From the IMG/VR virus record IMGVR_UViG_3300005933_000010, positions 1 through 63,824 of that record: DNA of 63,824 bases; one strand, written 5' to 3'. The translations under genes and the position numbers were made by a program. The notes under the pieces are model-generated. The model saw nothing but the letters and a program-made list of their open reading frames with translations, made no database searches and had not been told where the DNA came from. Origin of the DNA: a virus. The number at the start of each line of letters is the position of its first letter. Position 1 is the stretch's first letter. Positions 9,935 to 18,500 of this stretch are shown here, one piece after another.

Positions 9935-10934
9935 GGATCTTCCCCCTTAACTCTTCTTGGTACTCTGGGTTTTCTTTTACGTACTTGATAAAGGCATCTC
10001 TACCCTGAGCTTTTTCACCGTTAGGAAGCTTGTACCAAGCTCCTCCACGCTCTGTTAGCCCCATCATCTCTGCTGTGTCTACTAGGTCTCCAACGGTATC
10101 TATTCCTATAAGGTCTCCCTTAAAGTAGAAGTCGTACTCTGCGGTCTCTCCTGGAGCAGATGTCTTTGAGTGGGTTACTTCCCAGCGCACCTTTCGGCCA
10201 ACCTTCTGCTCGATAAGCTTGTCTCCTACGGGAATCTTATGCTTGATAGCATTGTTATCAGAAGTTGAAGAGAATAGCTTTATGATTGTCGAGGACATGA
10301 ACTGAGTAGTCTGACCACCAGATGGCTGCTGAGTAGCATACAGCCCACCAATGTTAGTCCTAGACTGAGAAATTGCCATGATCAGTGCTGGCTTTTCTCT
10401 GTTGTTCGCATAGTTGATCATTAACCAAGCATGCTTCAAGTCTTTAGATTCTGCACCTATCTGCTTTGTATTCTCCAGCTGCTTTAGCTCATCAGAATCT
10501 TTTTCAAAGTATACCGCTGGCAGAAGAGAACTAATACTATCAATGACAATCATATCGACTCCTGCATTTAGAAGACCGACTACTACATCGACCATGTCGT
10601 TAGTGCTTCTGGCCTCAGAGTATATTAACTGTGAGGTGTCTACTCCTAGAGCCATTGCCCACTCTTCATCGTAAGACATCTCGGCATCTACCCATGCGCA
10701 AAGCTTTCCATCCTTCTGTGCCATCGCTACTGTCTGAAGACATAAAGATGACTTGGCACTGGACTTGCTACCCCAGAGAAGAACCTGCCTTCCATAAGGC
10801 AGTCCGCCACCTAAGGCCTTATTCAGGCCCATACTAGGGGTAGCCTGGAATTCAGTTTTAATGCCAATACCTGACGCAACCTTCTTCCTAAGCTTCGGGT
10901 TGAGCATTGCTAGAGCTTCTTCAAACGTTGTCAT
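9927..10934 (-). CDS. RecA/UvsX-like recombinase
   Basis: 335 residues with a RecA-type ATPase core. Walker A is GSKSSAKS (residues 55-62) and Walker B is MIVIDSISS. The SQSRTNIGGLYATQQPSGG region corresponds to the L1/switch area, followed by the DNA-binding L2 region. The ATG overlaps the polymerase gene by 14 bp. It would catalyse strand exchange in phage recombination and recombination-dependent replication, together with the nearby ssDNA-binding protein, Cas4-like exonuclease and resolvase. Confidence 0.9.
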   Translation of the reverse strand: MTTFEEALAMLNPKLRKKVASGIGIKTEFQATPSMGLNKALGGGLPYGRQVLLWGSKSSAKSSLCLQTVAMAQKDGKLCAWVDAEMSYDEEWAMALGVDTSQLIYSEARSTNDMVDVVVGLLNAGVDMIVIDSISSLLPAVYFEKDSDELKQLENTKQIGAESKDLKHAWLMINYANNREKPALIMAISQSRTNIGGLYATQQPSGGQTTQFMSSTIIKLFSSTSDNNAIKHKIPVGDKLIEQKVGRKVRWEVTHSKTSAPGETAEYDFYFKGDLIGIDTVGDLVDTAEMMGLTERGGAWYKLPNGEKAQGRDAFIKYVKENPEYQEELRGKILG

Positions 10935-13900
10935 CTAATACATCCTCCAAAATAATTGTTCCATCTTTGGTTTTTCCTAGAGAGAACCTATAAGCTGTTC
11001 CTTCTTTAATCTTCATGTATGCCTTTGGAAATGCCGTAGGAAATACAGTGACTGGGTGGAGGTCACGTGAAGCATCGGCAAGGGTGAGGGATCCCATTTT
11101 CTTGCCTGCTTTCGTAACCCTGGTGTTAAATGCTACAACGTACAACTCATCGTCCTTAAAGGGCAATGTCTTGTAGTTTAAGAACCTAATAATTGAGGCC
11201 TTAGAATCATTTATCTCAGCTGCTGGTATAGCTGTAACAATTCTGTTATCACTTGCTAACAACAGGTAAGTCTGTCCTGGCTCAATAGTGGTGTCCTCAT
11301 CGTCAAAGATACCTACGCTTCCAGTTTTATCCAAAAGCTCTACCCTAGACCAACCCTTTCCACGCTTTATGCTCTTGACCATTCCCATTAAGACAAAAGA
11401 TCCCTTTTCTTCGAAGTCACATACCTCGTCCATAAAGGCGTGGTAGTGCGAAGGCACAGGAATATTAAACTCTGGCAAGTTTAAGTACTCGTATAGATTC
11501 TCTTTAATCTCTTCGTCATTCCTAGGATTATCATCGAAGGTTGCTCCTCCAATAATCTTTAGAGATGATAGGGCTCTAGTGTTTACCCCGTTACCCTTTG
11601 AGGTTGTGAATTCCTGAAGTTCCTTGTACGATGAAAATGGCCTGGCTTCCATAAACTTTCCAGCAATGTTGTCGGATATATACTTTATAGCGGTTAGACC
11701 AAATCTTATTCCTTTGCCTTCAATTTTAAAGTCGGCATCAGAGTCGTTTATGTGAGGAAGCCTTACGGGAATATTCATACGCTTAGCCTCGATAAGATAC
11801 TCAGTCCTGGCATCCTTATCTTTTTCATTCTTGAGCACTGAATACATGAACTCTAGAGGATAGACATACTTTAGCCATGCAGTCCAGTATGAGAGCGTCG
11901 AGTAAGCCACGGCGTGAGACTTATTGAAAGAGTATCCTGCGTGGGCCTCAAAGTCGCTCCAGAGGTCTCCTGCGACGTTTGGGGATACAAACTGAGATGC
12001 TCCCTTTACAAACTTATCCCTAAACTGGTCAAACTCTTTGGCATCCTTCTTTTTTCCAATGATCTTACGAACAGTGTCTGCTTCTGCCATTGTCATTCCT
12101 CCAAGGTGGACACACGCTTGCATGACCTGCTCCTGGTACAAGATACAACCATAAGTCTCTTCCGTGAACTCCTTGAACACTTTGTGGTGGTAGCTAATAC
12201 TCTGCCTACCCTGCTTGCGAGCAATGTAATCTTTACCAATAGTATTTGCAGCGCCAGGGCGGACCAAGGCATTAGAAGCTGCTAGCTCTGAGAAGTTCTT
12301 CACCCCCATCTTAACTAGAAGATTTGTATATGGAGTTGCTTCACACTGGAAGACACCCTTTGTGTGACCATCGGACAGCATGGCGTATACATTTTTGTCA
12401 TCCATATCTATATCATGGAGGTCAATCTTCTTACCAGTCCTACTAGCGACAATCTTAAGTGTATCCTGAATCACGGACAGAGTCTTGAGGCCTAGAGCGT
12501 CAATCTTAATTAGACCAATTCTCTCTGCCTCAGCCATGTCTACAGCGACTACAGGAATTCTTTCTTTAGTTCCTGGAGAGGTTCTTGTTTCTAGAGGGGC
12601 ATATTTAAATATTGGCTCCTTAGAAGTTACAACACCAGCAGCGTGAATTCCTGTGCCTCGGATCCGACCACGGAGTTGGTTACCATATACCTCTACCTCT
12701 GGATACTTTTCACGAAACCACGCAGACTGCTTAGACATAGTAAAGTCTTCCCAGTCATCGACAAGTTTAAGAAGCTTGTTCACATCCATCAAGGGGATAT
12801 TGAGGACACGTGAAATGTCTCTAATCATTCCCTTACCACGAAACTCGAGGAAGGTCGCAATAGATGCCACGTGGCGATACTGCCTAGTCAGGTAATCCTT
12901 AACTTCTTCTCTTCTGGTGTCCTGAATGTCAGTATCAATATCTGGGAAGTCATTACGGTCTGGGTTAATAAACCTAAAGAATAGGAGCCCATGAACTATA
13001 GGATCTATATCTGTAATCTCTAGAGCATAGCAAAGCAAAGAGCCAGCAGCAGAGCCTCGACCAGGCCCAACCATGATATCTTCTTTCTTAGCCCAAGCAA
13101 TCATAGACCTTACGACTAGGAAGTAAGGACCAAACTTCTTGTCCTTAATAACTTTCAGCTCTACATCCAAACGGTCAAGGTACTCTTGGTTTGTATCTAG
13201 GCCTCTGATCTTTAGTCCTGCAATTGCTAGGTCATAAAGTTCTTTGTCTGGGTTCTGATACTGTACTGGCAAGAGGTCTTGGTGGTCTCTAATGTCGTAG
13301 TCTTCTACCTTTGCAACAATGTCTCTAGTTGCTTGGTACATGTCTTCTCGGTCAATACCCTGAGCCTTCATGGCTGTGTGCATCTCTTCGTCAGACAGTA
13401 GGTATATATCAAATCGCTTAAAGGTCATTGGGCGATCTGCGCCGTACAGGTAATCTAGACGGTCGTTTAGCTTCTCGTGCTTAGTTGACTTCTCATAAGT
13501 AACATCTTTAAGAGTCTTATTAGAGTAGGAATTTAGGATTAACTTTAGCTCCTGGACGTCTTTCTGCCCTGGATCTGAGTGGTGGCAATCAGGTGTGACT
13601 ACTGGAGTGACTCCAAACTCATCTGCGAGTGCCAAAAGAGTCTTGTTGATCTCTGGTGGGTTGTGAGGCATTACCTCTATGTAGTAGTCATCTCCAAAAG
13701 TCTTCTTGCACCACTGGACATGCTCTTTTGCGTAGGCTAGCTCGTCGGCCTCGATAGCTTTTGCTAGGACACCAGAGAGACATCCAGAGGTTACGATCAG
13801 TCCTTCTTTGTACTGTTCCAGTATTACCCAGTCAATACGAGGCTTACGATAAAATCCTTCAGTCCAAGCAAGTTCGTTTAGCTTATTTAGGTTCTCTAAA

Positions 13901-14205
13901 CCCTTGTCATTCTTTGCAATAATAATTAGGTGGTTGTAGTTCAGGTCTAGTGGATCATTCAAGTGCTTCTTGTCTTCGTGGAGAAGGCGATCCTTAGTAA
14001 TGTATCCCTCGATTCCGAGGATGGGCTTGATGCCTGCTGCCTTTGCAGCACGATACATCTCACGGTGTCCAGAGAGACTTCCGTGGTCGGTAATGGCAAT
14101 GGCTGGCATACCCAGCTCTACGGCTCTGTCGACATACTCTTGTGGAGTAGCAATACCGTCGAATAGTGAATAGTGCGTGTGTACGTGTAGTCCAGCGTAA
14201 CTCAT
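10921..14205 (-). CDS. dnaE: DNA polymerase III alpha subunit (DnaE-type)
   Basis: 1094 residues, close to cellular DnaE length. The N-terminal PHP domain keeps its metal residues: HVHTH, ITDHGS, GIEGY, TSGC and TPDCHH. The C-family polymerase core shows GPGRGSAAGS and the catalytic PDIDTD acids, with a third acid in LIKIDALGLK. A possible OB-fold follows near the C-terminus. It is probably the phage replicase. No separate epsilon-type exonuclease, clamp or clamp loader is visible in the window. AGAAGGA lies 6 nt before the ATG, and a consensus promoter lies about 30 bp upstream. Confidence 0.95.
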   Translation of the reverse strand: MSYAGLHVHTHYSLFDGIATPQEYVDRAVELGMPAIAITDHGSLSGHREMYRAAKAAGIKPILGIEGYITKDRLLHEDKKHLNDPLDLNYNHLIIIAKNDKGLENLNKLNELAWTEGFYRKPRIDWVILEQYKEGLIVTSGCLSGVLAKAIEADELAYAKEHVQWCKKTFGDDYYIEVMPHNPPEINKTLLALADEFGVTPVVTPDCHHSDPGQKDVQELKLILNSYSNKTLKDVTYEKSTKHEKLNDRLDYLYGADRPMTFKRFDIYLLSDEEMHTAMKAQGIDREDMYQATRDIVAKVEDYDIRDHQDLLPVQYQNPDKELYDLAIAGLKIRGLDTNQEYLDRLDVELKVIKDKKFGPYFLVVRSMIAWAKKEDIMVGPGRGSAAGSLLCYALEITDIDPIVHGLLFFRFINPDRNDFPDIDTDIQDTRREEVKDYLTRQYRHVASIATFLEFRGKGMIRDISRVLNIPLMDVNKLLKLVDDWEDFTMSKQSAWFREKYPEVEVYGNQLRGRIRGTGIHAAGVVTSKEPIFKYAPLETRTSPGTKERIPVVAVDMAEAERIGLIKIDALGLKTLSVIQDTLKIVASRTGKKIDLHDIDMDDKNVYAMLSDGHTKGVFQCEATPYTNLLVKMGVKNFSELAASNALVRPGAANTIGKDYIARKQGRQSISYHHKVFKEFTEETYGCILYQEQVMQACVHLGGMTMAEADTVRKIIGKKKDAKEFDQFRDKFVKGASQFVSPNVAGDLWSDFEAHAGYSFNKSHAVAYSTLSYWTAWLKYVYPLEFMYSVLKNEKDKDARTEYLIEAKRMNIPVRLPHINDSDADFKIEGKGIRFGLTAIKYISDNIAGKFMEARPFSSYKELQEFTTSKGNGVNTRALSSLKIIGGATFDDNPRNDEEIKENLYEYLNLPEFNIPVPSHYHAFMDEVCDFEEKGSFVLMGMVKSIKRGKGWSRVELLDKTGSVGIFDDEDTTIEPGQTYLLLASDNRIVTAIPAAEINDSKASIIRFLNYKTLPFKDDELYVVAFNTRVTKAGKKMGSLTLADASRDLHPVTVFPTAFPKAYMKIKEGTAYRFSLGKTKDGTIILEDVLDDNV

Positions 14206-14235
14206 TGATTTCCTTCTATGTTTTGTATTATTAAG

Positions 14236-14264
14236 ATTATGACACAGTTGTTTGTTATTGTCAA
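14236..14264 (-). promoter_or_regulatory. Sigma-70/SigA-type promoter for the polymerase gene
   Basis: TTGACA at 14264-14259, a 17-bp spacer, then CATAAT at 14241-14236 preceded by TGT (extended -10). Spacing to the dnaE ATG is 30 nt, leaving a short leader with AGAAGGA. It lies just past the terminator at 14281-14310. Confidence 0.8.
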
Positions 14265-14280
14265 GGGGCTGAAGAGAGAC

Positions 14281-14310
14281 AAAAATGGGGGCAGCGTGAT
14301 TGCTACCCCC
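14281..14310 (-). terminator. Rho-independent terminator after the ssDNA-binding protein gene
   Basis: On the minus strand GGGGGTAGC, loop AATCAC, GCTGCCCCC (9-bp stem with one G-T pair) is followed by ATTTTTG. It lies 16 bp after the stop of the ssDNA-binding protein gene and before the polymerase promoter. Confidence 0.85.
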
Positions 14311-14325
14311 AAGAATGTTAGTTAA

Positions 14326-14979
14326 TTACCAATCAATGTTGGCGGATGTGACTGATGGCTGATCAAAGCCTAGGTAGAAGGCTTCTTGTTCTGCATAAGG
14401 AACTTCCCGAACAACCTTCTCTAGGTCTGGAAGCTCAAGGTCAGGCCATGTGTACGGCTCTGAGTCTGGCTTTGTAGGAAGGAGCGTGTAGTTAGTCTCA
14501 GTTCCGACTCCGTTACGCTTTAGCTTCCACTCCAGGTTTGACACGCTACCAGTTTCTAGGGCGTACTCCCGAATCGTGTTAAAGGCTGATTGCTTCGAGA
14601 CACCCTGAGACCATACGGCTACGTAAGGCTCTTCCATTCCATCGTCCATAAGAACGTTGCAGTAAAAGCGGAGCTTGTTTCTCCAACCAGCTTTAGGCTC
14701 TTTACGAGACATCTCACAAGCAAAGCAGCGACCTTCTGTTTCCTGGGTACAAGCAGCTTTTCGCTTGTAGTCTTTTGGATTGGTGTGCTCTGAAATAACT
14801 ACTGACAGTCCCCTGTCATCGTTATAGTTTGCTGATTCTGTGTCAAGCTCTTCTACAAAACGGATCTTTGCTGCTTGACCGTCTGCTAGTTTTACCCAAC
14901 GGATCTTCTGACCTGTTGATTCATACTTTGGCTTATCAAGTATTGCATTGATATCTTTTAGCCCTTTGATTACGCTCAT
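14326..14979 (-). CDS. gp32-like single-stranded DNA-binding protein
   Basis: 217 residues. The N-terminal half includes a zinc-type set H65...C77...C85-x2-C88 (CFAC), as in gp32-like ssDNA-binding proteins, set in an OB-fold-like beta-rich region (RFYCNVLM, YVAVWSQG). The C-terminal tail is acidic (LELPDLEKVV onward), typical for recruiting replication partners. It is monocistronic: its own consensus promoter lies upstream and a strong terminator downstream, consistent with a product needed in large amounts. AGGAG lies about 7 nt before the ATG. Confidence 0.75.
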   Translation of the reverse strand: MSVIKGLKDINAILDKPKYESTGQKIRWVKLADGQAAKIRFVEELDTESANYNDDRGLSVVISEHTNPKDYKRKAACTQETEGRCFACEMSRKEPKAGWRNKLRFYCNVLMDDGMEEPYVAVWSQGVSKQSAFNTIREYALETGSVSNLEWKLKRNGVGTETNYTLLPTKPDSEPYTWPDLELPDLEKVVREVPYAEQEAFYLGFDQPSVTSANIDW

Positions 14980-15009
14980 GGTTTTCTCCTGTTAGTTTTT
15001 CAGTTGTTT

Positions 15010-15954
15010 TTATTGTAGCATGCCCTCTATAGATTTGTCAAACGCAATGTCTAACTTTTTAATCTCTTCGTCTGGCATGTCTCCAACGTCTTTATATTTT
15101 TTGTCTATCTTTATTACGGATACACGGCCCTTAAGCTTATCTTGAAGCTTAGTTACCATATTCCCCCCTGCCTCATCGTTATCTGCAATAACAAAAATAT
15201 TATTGAAGTACTTTTGAAGAAGTCCTATTTGTATTGAGGATACGTTAGATCCTAGAGTAGCAACTGCTGGTAGGCCACACTGATCAAGCCTAATGACATC
15301 AAAGGATGACTCGACAACATACACACTGTTGGATGTTTTTATCCTATGAAGGTTGAACAATACTTTACTTTTTGGCAGACCTGGAGTGTTCTTAAATGAC
15401 TTCCCCTCTACCGACCTACCCACAAACCCAATGCTAGTTCCGTCTGGTGCTGCGACTGGGACTGTCACCATGTCCTGCCTCTCAGAGAATCCAAGTCTAA
15501 ACTTTCGCATAGACTCTTCTGTAATTTTTCTACCAGAAAAGTATTCCTTAGCTCGTGTGGACTCTAAAGCTTCTGAGGAGAGCCTTATGATCTGAAGGTC
15601 GTCGTAGGGAACATATAGGGGCTTTACGTATAGCTGCCTGTCAATCTCCATAGCGAGATTAATCTCAGTCTCTTTACTCTTAATAAATCTAGCAGACTCA
15701 AAATATGTTCTGGAGGATGTGTGCATGACTAGCTCTATCAAGTCTGCAACTTTGTGACATGAAAAACAAAAGAAGGTTCCCTTTGATTTATCGACTTCTC
15801 CAGCTGGGGTGCGATGGTTTGGATGGAATGGGCAAAAAAGGAGAAAGTCTACGTCGACTTCACCCTCTATAGTTAGGCCTGCTCCTGTGAGAACTCGTTT
15901 GATTTGCTCTTCGGAGTATAGATGACCTGTGTTGCGTTTACTGACTCTATCCAT
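15010..15954 (-). CDS. DnaG-like primase
   Basis: 314 residues. The N-terminal zinc finger has C41-P-F-H44 and C63-F-S-C66 (CHCC type). The TOPRIM domain shows E in VVESSFD and DxD in IADNDEAGG. A linker region (FRLGFSERQ) matches the DnaG N-terminal catalytic core. It would make RNA primers with the DnaB-like helicase encoded just upstream. The ATG at 15954 lies 82 bp inside the previous gene in another frame; no later in-frame start precedes the zinc finger, so the overlap appears real. Confidence 0.9.
   Translation of the reverse strand: MDRVSKRNTGHLYSEEQIKRVLTGAGLTIEGEVDVDFLLFCPFHPNHRTPAGEVDKSKGTFFCFSCHKVADLIELVMHTSSRTYFESARFIKSKETEINLAMEIDRQLYVKPLYVPYDDLQIIRLSSEALESTRAKEYFSGRKITEESMRKFRLGFSERQDMVTVPVAAPDGTSIGFVGRSVEGKSFKNTPGLPKSKVLFNLHRIKTSNSVYVVESSFDVIRLDQCGLPAVATLGSNVSSIQIGLLQKYFNNIFVIADNDEAGGNMVTKLQDKLKGRVSVIKIDKKYKDVGDMPDEEIKKLDIAFDKSIEGMLQ
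15012..15041 (-). promoter_or_regulatory. Sigma-70/SigA-type promoter for the ssDNA-binding protein gene
   Basis: TTGACA at 15041-15036, an 18-bp spacer, then TACAAT at 15017-15012 preceded by TGC. It overlaps the last codons and stop of the primase gene. The resulting leader of about 25 nt carries AGGAG. Confidence 0.8.
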
Positions 15955-16199
15955 TCACTCTTTTTCTTTCCTGTGTATATTCCATATAGTGTTAGTTCGA
16001 AGTTGTAGTACTCTGTTTTTTCATTATACCCTATTGTGAAGTCTGGGTCAATATCTACTCTTTGTACATAGCCAGAAAGTCTCATCTCGCTTTTTAGTAA
16101 GTTTACGTATTCTATTTTTAATCTTATGAAAGAGGCATCGTCGTGAATTGTTCCCTCTAACGAGAACTTCTTTATCGGCTTGTGATGCAAGTAATCCAT
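15873..16199 (-). CDS. Hypothetical protein overlapping the primase start
   Basis: 108 residues, apparently alternating beta strands and short helices (RLKIEYVNLL, TEYYNFELTLYGIYTG). No recognised family. Its last 82 bp overlap the primase gene in another frame. The ATG at 16199 has TATAAT 6 nt before it and no ribosome site, so it may start a leaderless transcript for the primase pair. Confidence 0.65.
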   Translation of the reverse strand: MDYLHHKPIKKFSLEGTIHDDASFIRLKIEYVNLLKSEMRLSGYVQRVDIDPDFTIGYNEKTEYYNFELTLYGIYTGKKKSEWIESVNATQVIYTPKSKSNEFSQEQA

Positions 16200-16205
16200 G
16201 CATCT

Positions 16206-16214
16206 ATTATACTA
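16206..16214 (-). promoter_or_regulatory. -10 element giving a probable leaderless transcript
   Basis: TAGTATAAT with 6 nt to the ATG at 16199. The TAG is the helicase stop codon, so no leader fits. Confidence 0.45.
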
Positions 16215-17432
16215 GCTTTCTTGATAGTCTTTGTACTTATACCAACCTTTATCAAAATCAGCTTGAACTAAAAACTCGCCCATGAACCCATTACGGTTCT
16301 TTCTGAACACACATTCTATGACATCGGAGTTAGGTCCCCTACCCAGAGCAAGCACCCAGTCGGCATCGTAGGCGATTTGACGGCTCCAGGCAGTTTGACC
16401 TAGGGTTGGGACTGTGTCTAGCTTGGTGACGTCGTCAGGGGTCGCTGAGGATATAGCCAGGATTGGGATCTCCTCTGAAATAGCCATTAGCTTCAGCTCA
16501 CGAGAAAGATTCTTCATTCTTACAGTCTCATTCTCAGATTTCTGGTTAGGAGACATTAGCTGAAGGTAGTCAACAATAATAAAATCTGGCTTGTACTGGT
16601 CAATCTTTCCACGAAGAACTGATGGGGTTACTTCTCCACCAGAGTCATTAGATATGATATGAAACTCAGGCTTGCCCTCAAGCTTGCTCTTGTGCCAATT
16701 CTTAAGATCTTCAATCTCAATTTCACCAGCAGATAGCTTACGATGAGACCAGAGCCCTTCACCCATAATTGTAAATACACGATTACGAACTTCTGTCTCG
16801 CTCATCTCTAGGCTTACTACCATAGGAGTCTTACCGAGCTTCCATGCCTGTACCGCAAAGTATAGGGACAACCAAGACTTGCCGATACCTGGATACGCAA
16901 GGAACACTCCTAGTTGCCCAGGGGTAATCCCTGCTGGGAGGTAATCGTCAAATCCTGGCAAGCCAGTTCTGATTCCCTGGATACCCAAGGCAGCCATCTT
17001 CTTTGCGTTTTCGTAATAGGCAACAGCATCTCCGAGGTCAGTAGCATCAATGTCTCGGACGGTGGATGCGTTTTTCTTTAACTCTGCAGTCTTTGAAATT
17101 AAAAGCTCTAAGGCTTCTGGAGACTTATCTGACTGAATGTCTGCTGCTGCATTACGGATAAGCTCTTTAAGGCTTGAGTTCATAAACTCAGACTGTAGCT
17201 CTTCTAGGTGATACTTTGTTGCTCCGATGCCGTCCTCTGGAATAAAGTCTCTAAACTTATCAACGACTAGATCAACAGGTGGAGTGGACCCGTTGCGCTC
17301 GAAATATGTTCTTATAAATTCCCAGATATCTCCGTGAGTTACCATCAAGTTCTGAACGTTCGCCTGTAGCAAAACGTGAACCTGCTTGTCTTTTAGGACT
17401 GCGGATATGACTTTGGACTCTGCGTTACTCAC
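16212..17432 (-). CDS. DnaB-like replicative helicase
   Basis: 406 residues. The C-terminal RecA-like domain has Walker A AYPGIGKS (179-186), Walker B-type FIIVDYLQLM and the downstream motif-4-like QTAWSRQIAYDADWVL. The N-terminal 130 residues are helical, as expected for the DnaB primase-interaction domain, but are short. The GTG at 17432 overlaps the preceding gene by 8 bp. It drives fork unwinding with the primase and polymerase. Confidence 0.9.
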   Translation of the reverse strand: MSNAESKVISAVLKDKQVHVLLQANVQNLMVTHGDIWEFIRTYFERNGSTPPVDLVVDKFRDFIPEDGIGATKYHLEELQSEFMNSSLKELIRNAAADIQSDKSPEALELLISKTAELKKNASTVRDIDATDLGDAVAYYENAKKMAALGIQGIRTGLPGFDDYLPAGITPGQLGVFLAYPGIGKSWLSLYFAVQAWKLGKTPMVVSLEMSETEVRNRVFTIMGEGLWSHRKLSAGEIEIEDLKNWHKSKLEGKPEFHIISNDSGGEVTPSVLRGKIDQYKPDFIIVDYLQLMSPNQKSENETVRMKNLSRELKLMAISEEIPILAISSATPDDVTKLDTVPTLGQTAWSRQIAYDADWVLALGRGPNSDVIECVFRKNRNGFMGEFLVQADFDKGWYKYKDYQES

Positions 17433-17733
17433 TTAACCACTTCTTCGCTGCAACTCTGCGTTGCTGTCTGTCGTATAAATCTTGCTGGTATTGATTACGC
17501 TTATCGTTAATGTTCTGTGCGTAATTTGCAAAATATTTCCATGTCGGATTTTGGGCTACTTCGAAGTAATAGTCTAGCAGATCATAACAGAATTGTAAAC
17601 CGTAAGATTCTACTAGGGCATCTGAGGCCCATTGTTCTACGTTTAGGTTTAGTTGGGACCTTGCCTCATACTTCAAAGCGTGGAGCTTAGCGTATCGACT
17701 CAGCAAGGCAAACCTTTCCTTGCGGTCTGCCAT
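17425..17733 (-). CDS. Small helical protein before the helicase; possible helicase accessory
   Basis: 102 residues, strongly helical, rich in aromatic and charged residues (LLDYYFEVAQNPTWKYFANYAQN; basic C-terminus RQQRRVAAKKW). Family not recognised. TAATG coupling to the upstream gene and an 8-bp overlap with the helicase gene suggest co-production with the helicase. A loader or accessory role is possible but rests on position only. Confidence 0.65.
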   Translation of the reverse strand: MADRKERFALLSRYAKLHALKYEARSQLNLNVEQWASDALVESYGLQFCYDLLDYYFEVAQNPTWKYFANYAQNINDKRNQYQQDLYDRQQRRVAAKKWLSE

Positions 17734-17942
17734 TACTTGTTTTCTAGCTCAGCGGAGGCTTCCTTGACTTTTTCTGCCAGACGATCCTCTACGAATGCGT
17801 ATACACGATCAAAGGCTTCTGTTGTGTTTTCGCCCTCACGCTTGTTATCTGTAATCTCTAGGTCAATACGTAACGATTGAAAGTTACCGAGGTTAAGAGT
17901 GTATCCTAGCCCAACTTTGACTTTGGTGATTTCGTTTTCCAT
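17733..17942 (-). CDS. Small conserved-looking hypothetical protein
   Basis: 69 residues. The N-terminal KVKVGLGYTLNLGNFQSLRIDLEI is an apparent beta-hairpin; a helix follows (AFDRVYAFVEDRLAEKVKEASAE). No enzymatic motif. GAGAGAAG precedes the ATG. It is first of a tightly coupled group with the 102-residue protein and the helicase. Confidence 0.7.
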   Translation of the reverse strand: MENEITKVKVGLGYTLNLGNFQSLRIDLEITDNKREGENTTEAFDRVYAFVEDRLAEKVKEASAELENK

Positions 17943-17956
17943 AACAACTTCTCTCT

Positions 17957-18496
17957 CTAAATTGATTCAGACCAAACTGGAATGAATCTCCCATCTTCTG
18001 TTCTTGTATATGTCAGTATACCATCGCCCATTCGTCTTGTCAACTCTTGCTTATTGGGTGTCATGTTATTTGTGATCAACCCATCTTTGCGTGGCTGGCC
18101 GATGTGGTAGGATGCAAGTATATCACGAATCTCGTGGACTTGGGTTTCTGAGTAATAACTTCTTACTTGCCAAGCAGTGCCTCCCCCCTTTTGTGATCCA
18201 GTTGCTGGAGGGATGACGCCTCTCTTAACTAGAGATGGCATGTACTTTTTGTGTCGGTTAACTAGCTCTGCGGTCTGCCCTACAGTAAAAGCTTTCTTTC
18301 TATTCTTCTTAAAGTCTCCTATTAGGCAGCTTTCAATTCTATCTTCAACTATGTTATACACGGACATAATTCCGTTTGACTTGTTTATGTGGTGAGATCT
18401 TACTAGGTACCCGTTAAGAAACCAAACTCTCTTGCTACCAAGAATAGCTGGCTTAGAGTTATACTCCTCGTCCTCAATACTACCTTTACGATTCAT
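17957..18496 (-). CDS. Helix-turn-helix (MerR/excisionase-like) DNA-binding protein
   Basis: About 179 residues from the ATG at 18496; longer readings would overlap the tail gene by over 50 bp. Around residues 75-125 the sequence (KAFTVGQTAELVNRHKKYMPSLVKRG) has the winged-helix pattern of MerR/excisionase domains, followed by YYSETQVHEIRDIL. It lies at the junction between the tail module and the replication module, so it may regulate replication or late genes. This is inferred from position and fold impression. Confidence 0.65.
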   Translation of the reverse strand: MNRKGSIEDEEYNSKPAILGSKRVWFLNGYLVRSHHINKSNGIMSVYNIVEDRIESCLIGDFKKNRKKAFTVGQTAELVNRHKKYMPSLVKRGVIPPATGSQKGGGTAWQVRSYYSETQVHEIRDILASYHIGQPRKDGLITNNMTPNKQELTRRMGDGILTYTRTEDGRFIPVWSESI

Positions 18497-18500
18497 AGTT

